A stretch of 64,000 nucleotides of DNA from an uncultured Bartonella sp. (GTDB taxonomy: Bacteria; Pseudomonadota; Alphaproteobacteria; Rhizobiales; Rhizobiaceae): positions 434,001 to 498,000 of the forward strand of contig NZ_CAMLFE010000001.1 of the NCBI RefSeq assembly GCF_946479275.1, read 5' to 3'. Positions 58,447 to 64,000 of this stretch are shown in pieces. A program made the position numbers and the translations under genes. Every line of letters begins with the position of its first letter. Positions within the stretch are counted from its first letter, which is position 1. The notes under the pieces were generated by a model. The model worked only from the letters and a program-made list of their open reading frames with translations, did no database searches and was not told where the DNA came from.

Positions 58447-58878
58447 CTATAACAGGCCCAAATCGGCAAGTTCCTGTTTTAAGTCAGGAGGCAAGCGATT
58501 TTCGCTGCTGGTCATATCATCCTTCGGAGCTTCGTCAGCGTTCAGATAACGCCAGCCCTGAAACGCCCTCCTTGGCTGCCATTCCGTCGGAACAATTTTC
58601 GGTTCAAGCACAAGTTTGCAACGACGAACACCTTCATCGTCAGTAAACGGCCGTATATCCAAAAATCTTTGTCGACATTGAATATTGCCTTTCATCACCC
58701 AATAGAGTGAACCGCCATCAAGAAGTTCCTCAATCCTTTTGGGCACCATACGCGTGATATGGTATTGTTCTTCCCTTTCGCCCGAAGCACGTAACTCTCC
58801 AAAGCGGAAATCAATCCAGGCGGCTAGCTCCTCAATTGAAGAACAACCAACGCATAATTTTACCATGTGAAGCGTCAT
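58447..58878 (-). CDS. DUF1489 family protein
   Basis: Unknown function. The 143-aa cytoplasmic protein matches the DUF1489 family of alphaproteobacteria: MVKLCVGCSSIEELAAW at the N-terminus, a YHITRMVPKRIEELLDGGSLYWV core and PTEWQPRRAFQGWRYL towards the C-terminus. It lies 10 bp after sdaA, so it is probably co-transcribed with it. A link to serine metabolism is only positional. Confidence 0.85.
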   Translation of the reverse strand: MTLHMVKLCVGCSSIEELAAWIDFRFGELRASGEREEQYHITRMVPKRIEELLDGGSLYWVMKGNIQCRQRFLDIRPFTDDEGVRRCKLVLEPKIVPTEWQPRRAFQGWRYLNADEAPKDDMTSSENRLPPDLKQELADLGLL

Positions 58879-58888
58879 ATTGTATGAT

Positions 58889-60286
58889 TTAACAATCTGT
58901 CACGTTCACCGCAAGACCGCCTTTGCTTGTTTCTTTATATCTGTCGCTCATATCATGACCGGTTTCCCGCATCGTTTTGATACAAGCGTCCAATGTAACA
59001 AAGTGGCTTCCGTCACCGTGAAGCGCTAGCGAAGCGGCGGTAACCGCCTTGACCGCTCCCATCGCATTCCTCTCGATACACGGTACCTGAACGAGACCTG
59101 CAACAGGATCGCAAGTCATTCCCAAATGATGTTCGAGCGCGATTTCAGCAGCGTTTTCGATCTGTTTCGGTGTGCCTCCCAAGGCTGCTGTCAAGCCGGC
59201 TGCCGCCATCGACGACGCAGACCCCACTTCCCCCTGACAGCCAACTTCTGCTCCAGAAATCGAGGCGTTATATTTAATAATCCCGCCTATTGCCGCGGCA
59301 GTTAGGAGAAAATCGCGTATGCCGCTCTTTCCCGCTCCTGCACAAAAACGCAAATAATAGCTAAGCACAGCAGGAATAACCCCCGCAGAGCCATTTGTCG
59401 GTGCTGTTACGACGCGCCCTCCCGCAGCATTTTCTTCATTCACGGCAATGGCGTATGTTGATAGCCAGTCATTTGCAGCCAACGGGCTTAACTGATTATT
59501 TATACTATCGTGAACAAGCTTTTCATAAAGCTTTTTCGCCCGTCTTTTTATGTGAAGGCCACCGGGCAATTCTCCATTATGGCTGAGACCACGTTCAACG
59601 CAAGATTTCATCGCAAAAAATATATTGTCTAATCCCTCATCAAGCTTTTCACGAGACATAAACGTTTCTTCATTGGCGCGTTTCATTTCGGCAATTGTCA
59701 AACCCGACTTTGTAGCCATTTCCAACATGATGCGCGCGCTCTCGAATGGATAAGGCACGGCGCGATTGTCGCTTGTGTTGGTAATTTCAATGCGGTTTAT
59801 CTCGTCTTCGGTCAAAACGAACCCGCCACCGATCGAATAATAAACGCGACGCAAAAGAACATTTTGCAACTCGTCAAGTCCTTCGAAAACGAGGCCATTT
59901 GTATGCCCCGGCAGAGGTGTTTTCCGATCGAACATCAAGTCTGTAGAAGGATCGAACCGGTAAGCGGGATGGCCTTCGGGATGGACTTCCTTTTTTTCGC
60001 GAACCGACTGGACAAGCCCGTCCATCGCGTCAGGATTAACAGTGGCCGGCGTTTGGCCGAGTAAACCGAGTATAACTGCCCGATCGGTAGCGTGACCTAT
60101 TCCGGTAAAAGCAAGTGACCCGTGGAGCGACGCTCGCAAATGCACAATCGAAGAATGGGTTGGCTTCGGCCAATTATTCGAGAGAATTTCTTCAAGGAAC
60201 ATATTGGCTGCCGTCATTGGTCCCATTGTATGCGAGCTCGACGGACCTATTCCGATTTTAAAAAGTTCGAAAACTGAAAGAAACAT
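58889..60286 (-). CDS. sdaA: L-serine ammonia-lyase (iron-sulfur type, single chain)
   Basis: Deaminates serine to pyruvate with a [4Fe-4S] cluster. Start 60286 ([23 protein letters not shown]) gives 465 aa, the single-chain form with fused beta and alpha domains. Cluster-binding segments include [18 protein letters not shown] and [19 protein letters not shown], and a C-terminal Cys (VTDC) that can act as a competing ligand. The enzyme is oxygen sensitive in known members. Downstream lies DUF1489 and 61 bp upstream a 33-aa membrane microprotein gene. Confidence 0.95.
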   Translation of the reverse strand: MFLSVFELFKIGIGPSSSHTMGPMTAANMFLEEILSNNWPKPTHSSIVHLRASLHGSLAFTGIGHATDRAVILGLLGQTPATVNPDAMDGLVQSVREKKEVHPEGHPAYRFDPSTDLMFDRKTPLPGHTNGLVFEGLDELQNVLLRRVYYSIGGGFVLTEDEINRIEITNTSDNRAVPYPFESARIMLEMATKSGLTIAEMKRANEETFMSREKLDEGLDNIFFAMKSCVERGLSHNGELPGGLHIKRRAKKLYEKLVHDSINNQLSPLAANDWLSTYAIAVNEENAAGGRVVTAPTNGSAGVIPAVLSYYLRFCAGAGKSGIRDFLLTAAAIGGIIKYNASISGAEVGCQGEVGSASSMAAAGLTAALGGTPKQIENAAEIALEHHLGMTCDPVAGLVQVPCIERNAMGAVKAVTAASLALHGDGSHFVTLDACIKTMRETGHDMSDRYKETSKGGLAVNVTDC

Positions 60287-60347
60287 GGGATTAATCGAAC
60301 ACATCAATATTCAAAGTGATGTGTGACCTTGAACAAAAGTGATTACT

Positions 60348-60449
60348 TTAAAAACCGACAGTCAGATAAATAATCAGGATTATAGCAACGAGCGCTACTG
60401 TTGCTTTAATAGCGATGCTCCAACAAGATTTTTCAATGATTTCATCCAT
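60348..60449 (-). CDS. Single-pass membrane microprotein, 33 aa
   Basis: ATG at 60449 follows GAAGGTG by four bases, a good ribosome site. The 33 codons encode a short charged head (MDEIIEKSCWSIAIK), one hydrophobic membrane-length helix (ATVALVAIILIIYLTVGF) and stop. It lies 61 bp upstream of the sdaA start in the same direction and may share its transcript. No known family comes to mind. Small single-helix proteins often bind a membrane transporter or enzyme; here any partner is unknown. Confidence 0.5.
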   Translation of the reverse strand: MDEIIEKSCWSIAIKATVALVAIILIIYLTVGF

Positions 60450-60627
60450 AAAGCACCTTCAAAGCCGGAAAATGACCAACATCTGTCGTGAATGGTGCAA
60501 GCTATAACGGTGAAATACAAAATACACAATGATAAAAAATTATTAATAAATTTTTCTTGTCCACAAAATTTTATTCGCGCTCAACAAAGCTTCTACGATT
60601 TAAAATAAGACAAAGAAAACACACTCT

Positions 60628-61305
60628 TCATTCGATAAAGCGAACGAAATCCACTAAAGGCGCTCGCTCTGTCGGAAAGTTGTTTTCCGGTGCATGGTCA
60701 TCCCGATATCCTAAAGCAAGTCCGCAAATAATTTGTCTTTCCGAAGAAATATCAAGCTCTTCTGATATTGTTTTGTGATATTCTGAAAACGCTGCCTGAA
60801 TACAGCTATCAAGCCCAAAACTGCGTGCGACAAGCGCAATTGTTTGGATAAAACCTCCAAGGTCAAGCCAACTTCCAAGCTCCATATCGCGATCCATCGT
60901 AAAAATAAGACCTACAGGTGCTCCGAAAAACATAAAGTTTTTGGCTTGTTGGCGTTCGATTCTGCTCCGTTCGCAACGTGCAATACCAAGTGCACGGTAA
61001 AGATCCCAGCCGACTTTGCGACGTCTTGCCAGATAAGGCTCGCGCCATGATCTGGGATAGAATTGATATTCGGGTTCTTCTTTTATTCCTGCGACCGACA
61101 TATCAAAAAGTTTCTGACCAAGCTTTTTTAACGCTCCATTATGGAGAACGATGACCTGCCATGCCTGAATATTGGCTCCAGAAGGTGCACGCGAAGACAA
61201 CTCCAGTATCTCTTCTACCAATTTTCGGTCGACATCTTTTTCGAGGTAAGCGCGAATTGATTTGCGGCTTTTCACAACGTCATAAAAGTTTTCGATCTTT
61301 GCCAT
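60628..61305 (-). CDS. Nitroreductase family protein (PnbA-like)
   Basis: FMN-dependent NAD(P)H oxidoreductase of nitro- or quinone-like compounds. The 225-aa form starts at ATG 61305 (MAKIENFYDVVKSRKSIRAY), about ten bases after GGGTGA; a TTG at 61356 has no ribosome site. The FMN-binding RKSIRAY and SSRAPSGANIQAWQVIV segments are intact, and EPYLARRRKVGWDLYRALGI recalls the 4-nitrobenzoate reductase group rather than BluB. Physiological substrate unknown. Divergent from the DUF1624 gene by 96 bp. Confidence 0.88.
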   Translation of the reverse strand: MAKIENFYDVVKSRKSIRAYLEKDVDRKLVEEILELSSRAPSGANIQAWQVIVLHNGALKKLGQKLFDMSVAGIKEEPEYQFYPRSWREPYLARRRKVGWDLYRALGIARCERSRIERQQAKNFMFFGAPVGLIFTMDRDMELGSWLDLGGFIQTIALVARSFGLDSCIQAAFSEYHKTISEELDISSERQIICGLALGYRDDHAPENNFPTERAPLVDFVRFIE

Positions 61306-61401
61306 TTTAAACGTTTCACCCACAGGAAATTGCGTAAACCACTCTATTTCAGACAAGCAAAGCTTGAACTTTATGATAAATAGATAGCAAAGGATGCCAA
61401 T

Positions 61402-62370
61402 ATGAACCAGCCTGAAACGATTAAAAAGCGATTACAAAAGGTTGATCTCTTCCGCGGACTTGCACTCCTCGGCATGGTCATTTACCATTTCAGTTGGGAT
61501 TTGAGCTATTTTTCCTATATAGCGCCGCAAATTCCGGCCGAAGGAAGCCTGCGTCTTCTCGCCCGCTTCGTTGCCTTTTGCTTTCTGTTTATTTCGGGAT
61601 TTAGTCTGTTCCTTGCGCAGGGTAAAAAACTCGATCCAAAGGCATTTTCCCGTCGTCTGCTTATTATCGTTCTTGCCGCGTTTCTTGTGTCACTTGCCAC
61701 CTATTTTATAATGCCACAAGGTTTTATCTATTTCGGCATATTACACGAGATCGCTTTCGCAAGCGTTATCGGGCTGTTTTTCCTCTACACTCCGATCTGG
61801 TTGAATTTTATAACACTTGCGATATTTGCAATTTTGCCTTTGGTGTTCAAATCGGATCTATTCAATGCCCCTTATTTTTTGTGGCTGGGACTTTCGACTT
61901 TTCCCCGCCCCTCATTCGACTATGTTCCTGTTTTTCCGTGGTTTGCTGCGGCTCTTCTTGGGCTGACAGCCGCACGCATTTGCGATCGTTTTAACCTTCT
62001 TTCCTTCTTTCAGAACGGCATTGCTCCACATTGGCTCAATACATTTCTTCAGCTAATCGGCCGCCACAGTCTGATTTTCTACCTCGTCCACCAGCCAATC
62101 TTGCTTGCTATTTTATATTGCATTTCTCTTGTCTTCCCTCCTTCACCCGACACATTGCGAGCACCAATGGAAAATGCCTGTGTCAACGAATGTCATCAAA
62201 GCCAGCCCGATAACCGCTTATGTAACAATTTTTGTGGCTGTGTATTTGACAAAATGGAGGAACAAAACCTCATTCCGGCTTTCTCGAAAGGTGAGATAAA
62301 CGATAACGATGAACGGTTACAAAAACCGGTCAATGAATGTTGGGGAAAAATTATCGGAAAAACGGACTAA
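61402..62370 (+). CDS. DUF1624/HGSNAT-like membrane protein
   Basis: Member of the heparan-alpha-glucosaminide N-acetyltransferase catalytic-domain family, probably a membrane acyltransferase of unknown acceptor. The 322-aa protein starts with the conserved RLQKVDLFRGLALLGMVIYHFSWDL and has about seven to eight membrane segments. After the last segment comes a Cys-rich tail, CVNECHQSQPDNRLCNNFCGC (positions about 62178-62240), then a charged end. I recall similar tails in rhizobial members. The tail could bind metal or form disulfides. Confidence 0.8.
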   Translation: MNQPETIKKRLQKVDLFRGLALLGMVIYHFSWDLSYFSYIAPQIPAEGSLRLLARFVAFCFLFISGFSLFLAQGKKLDPKAFSRRLLIIVLAAFLVSLATYFIMPQGFIYFGILHEIAFASVIGLFFLYTPIWLNFITLAIFAILPLVFKSDLFNAPYFLWLGLSTFPRPSFDYVPVFPWFAAALLGLTAARICDRFNLLSFFQNGIAPHWLNTFLQLIGRHSLIFYLVHQPILLAILYCISLVFPPSPDTLRAPMENACVNECHQSQPDNRLCNNFCGCVFDKMEEQNLIPAFSKGEINDNDERLQKPVNECWGKIIGKTD

Positions 62371-62411
62371 AATTTAATGACTGAGAGCAAGCGCGGTGAA
62401 CCAATGTTCGC

Positions 62412-62798
62412 TTAGCGATTGACGTCGCGTTCCGCCAGACGCTCGAAACAGATTTCTTCAATCCGCTCAAGCTCGTGAAGTGAATCATCAATGTCACGGC
62501 GCATCTGCCTTAAATCCTCGCGTTTTTCTTTAATCTCTCGAAGGACATTCTCCACTTCGATCGCATCGTCAAGCGGCGCATTCGTAACAGTGAGCAGCGA
62601 GGCAATTTCAGCCAAGGAAAAATTAAGTCGTTTGGCCCTGAATATCTGTTGAAGACGATGACGATCAAGTTCTGTATAAAGCCGGGTACGACCACGGCGC
62701 ATCGGAACGATTAATCCTTGATCTTCATAATAACGCAATGTCCGCGTTGTTACCCCAAACTCCCGTGTGAGTTCACCTATCGAGTAATATTCATGCAT
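62412..62798 (-). CDS. MerR family transcriptional regulator
   Basis: The 128-aa form starts at ATG 62798 (MHEYYSIGELTREFGVTTRTLRYYEDQGL) with the MerR winged helix-turn-helix, followed by a dimerisation helix (ENVLREIKEKREDLRQMRRDIDDSLHELE). No effector-binding cysteines or C-terminal drug-binding domain are present, similar to the short MerR regulators that control branched-chain or fatty acid breakdown in rhizobia. No target operon is adjacent in this window, so the regulon is unknown. Confidence 0.87.
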   Translation of the reverse strand: MHEYYSIGELTREFGVTTRTLRYYEDQGLIVPMRRGRTRLYTELDRHRLQQIFRAKRLNFSLAEIASLLTVTNAPLDDAIEVENVLREIKEKREDLRQMRRDIDDSLHELERIEEICFERLAERDVNR

Positions 62799-63219
62799 AT
62801 GCTTACCAGACAAGGCACTGTCGCAAATTCGTCGAGCCTCAAAATGTTTCCCTTTTTTCTACAATAGCTTCCAAAAGCAACGATGCAATAGAGCGCCGAT
62901 AAAAAACCGCCTCCAAGTTCAATTATATGTTTAAAACTTCCACGCCAAAAACCGACAATCATAATTTTTACGACATGCGTTTACCGGATAATAAATTGGC
63001 AATCAGACAGTCGACTTCCTACAAAATGGTGAGCGCTCGGTGACTGTTCCAATCGAGGAAGAAGGGTGATCATCAATCGCTTTGCGACAAGCAACAGGAG
63101 TATGGACACATTGTTTTTAACGGGAGTGATGCAATTATGCTCTACAATAAGTATAGAATTCCGTTTACTATATAAAAATTGCGAAGTTTGATCATTCACT
63201 CCTTCTGAGGTGTGCCATC
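62799..63219. other. Non-coding gap between divergent merR and the Cys/His-rich protein gene
   Basis: This 421-bp gap presumably holds both promoters. It has AT-rich patches (63150-63180) but no repeat or folded element I could identify. A 61-codon frame on the minus strand overlaps the merR start and looks random. Confidence 0.45.
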
Positions 63220-63606
63220 ATGCATAAAAAAAAGTGGATCGTTGGCATCGTCGTACTCGTTATCATTGCCGCTATTCCTTTATCGTTCGATAGCCTTGTC
63301 AACCAACTTGGCCGCTCGGAACTTTATGCATTTGCGCAGGATAAAAATTACTGCCGCACGAAGAGCTGTGACGAAGGCATTGCCTATGTGACGGAGCTTC
63401 TTCACAAACAATCAGGCATCGACGAAAAAGATGTGCCATGGTGTATGGCCACAAACCGGATCTACTATACCGACCTCTATTCTCTCAACGGTTTAAAAGT
63501 GAAGTTTACCAACTGGATGTATGAAACCTGCGAACGTCACGAACTCACGCTTGACGACGCAAATATAGAAATCGGCGACCACCATCACGATGAGAACGAT
63601 CATTGA
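63220..63606 (+). CDS. Membrane-anchored Cys/His-rich protein of unknown function
   Basis: Not recognised. The 128-aa product starts MHKKKWIVGIVVLVIIAAIP: a basic head and one membrane helix (about residues 6-22), acting as anchor or signal peptide. The outside domain has four cysteines (in YCRTKSCDEG, PWCMATN and YETCERH) and ends with a His/Asp-rich tail, DHHHDENDH, which looks like a metal-binding site. AGGTG precedes the ATG. The gene is flanked by regulators of the MerR and GntR families on both sides. Confidence 0.7.
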   Translation: MHKKKWIVGIVVLVIIAAIPLSFDSLVNQLGRSELYAFAQDKNYCRTKSCDEGIAYVTELLHKQSGIDEKDVPWCMATNRIYYTDLYSLNGLKVKFTNWMYETCERHELTLDDANIEIGDHHHDENDH

Positions 63607-63640
63607 TCTGATCAGAAACGCGAATTTAAAATCAGCCGGA

Positions 63641-64000
63641 TTATTTAAAAATGGAAAGTCTGATAGCCGACCGTTCCAAATGTTGTAGCATGGCGTTACC
63701 CGCTTTATCTTTATCGCCGTTTAATATTGCCTCGGCAACTGACCGATGTTCCTTTTCCGCGGCTTGAAACGCTCCCGCCACTTTGCTTGTATTTCCATGG
63801 GCAAGTTTTAGAAAATCTGTCATTGTTTCATGCAACTTTTCTAAAACCAACACAAAAAGCGGATTTCCACTCGCCACTGCAATAGCTTTGTGAAAGCTCA
63901 TATCAGCTTCAACGCGCCTGGCAAGGTCGTTACCTGCATTTTCCAAAATTGCTATTTCGCGATCAAGATGAGCAATATCGTCATCCGTCCGTCTCTGTGC
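63641..64000 (-). CDS. GntR/FadR family regulator, FCD domain (truncated by the window edge)
   Basis: The frame is open to the right edge, so the N-terminal helix-turn-helix lies outside the window. The visible ~119 residues are the C-terminal FCD effector domain: DLARRVEADMSFHKAIAVAS with the metal-binding Asp and His, then KEHRSVAEAILNGDKDKAGNAMLQHL with another His and the last helix. FadR-type regulators bind organic acids. The target is unknown. Confidence 0.85.
   Translation of the reverse strand, partial: AQRRTDDDIAHLDREIAILENAGNDLARRVEADMSFHKAIAVASGNPLFVLVLEKLHETMTDFLKLAHGNTSKVAGAFQAAEKEHRSVAEAILNGDKDKAGNAMLQHLERSAIRLSIFK

Noticed and set aside
62777-62962. 61-codon minus-strand frame overlapping the merR start
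   Set aside because: No ribosome site, overlaps merR in another frame, and the sequence looks random despite one hydrophobic patch.

Overview
The window reads as a stretch of core chromosome from an alphaproteobacterium of the order Hyphomicrobiales (Rhizobiales). The family set points there: phosphatidylcholine synthase, LpxI rather than LpxH, an EipB-type envelope protein, DUF1489 and DUF6163 proteins, a B12-dependent ribonucleotide reductase, and a rpsB-to-lpxB supercluster without dxr. The moderate-to-low GC, together with intact argC and riboflavin genes, would suit a Bartonella-like gut symbiont, but the genus is my inference. I see no tRNA, rRNA, insertion sequence, prophage or CRISPR array.

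Layout. 1-7.9 kb: bamE converges on nusB-ribH and ribE-ribD-nrdR-glyA; argC and ctaA follow. 8-16 kb: a chain-length regulator with a dead kinase-like domain, a Tat-type L,D-transpeptidase, an acyl-CoA hydrolase/DUF6163 pair, pcs, a UbiH-type monooxygenase and a NUDIX hydrolase. 15.8-20.3 kb: a long intergenic region with a possible small RNA, paired NrdR boxes and a folded leader, then nrdJ. 20.5-28.1 kb: miaA/serB divergent, then thyA-folA-hflK-hflC-DUF2065-degP on the minus strand. 28.6-37.1 kb is the most accessory-looking part: an M20 amidohydrolase and MFS transporter with a divergent LysR gene, then a polar amino acid ABC importer carrying a DadA-like oxidase gene.

37.4-50.6 kb is the conserved minus-strand envelope/translation supercluster, transcribed rpsB-tsf-pyrH-frr-uppS-cdsA-rseP-bamA-lpxD-fabZ-lpxA-lpxI-lpxB. 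It links ribosome function, undecaprenyl and phospholipid precursors, outer-membrane protein insertion and lipid A synthesis. 50.8-58.4 kb: eipB, ridA, a GDPD-like pseudoenzyme, a HIT protein, clpS-clpA and a SPOR-containing DD-carboxypeptidase. 58.4-64 kb: sdaA-DUF1489 with an unlisted 33-residue membrane microprotein upstream, a nitroreductase, a DUF1624 acyltransferase, a MerR regulator, an unknown Cys/His-rich membrane-anchored protein and a truncated GntR/FadR regulator at the edge.

The observations I rate highest are: a putative ~105-nt small RNA before nrdJ with its own promoter-like elements and terminator; the NrdR/NrdJ circuit inside one window; a glycerophosphodiesterase homologue that has lost its catalytic residues; a tyrosine-kinase-like domain without a Walker A motif; and the 33-aa microprotein before sdaA. 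I found no clear multi-gene defence or mobile system.
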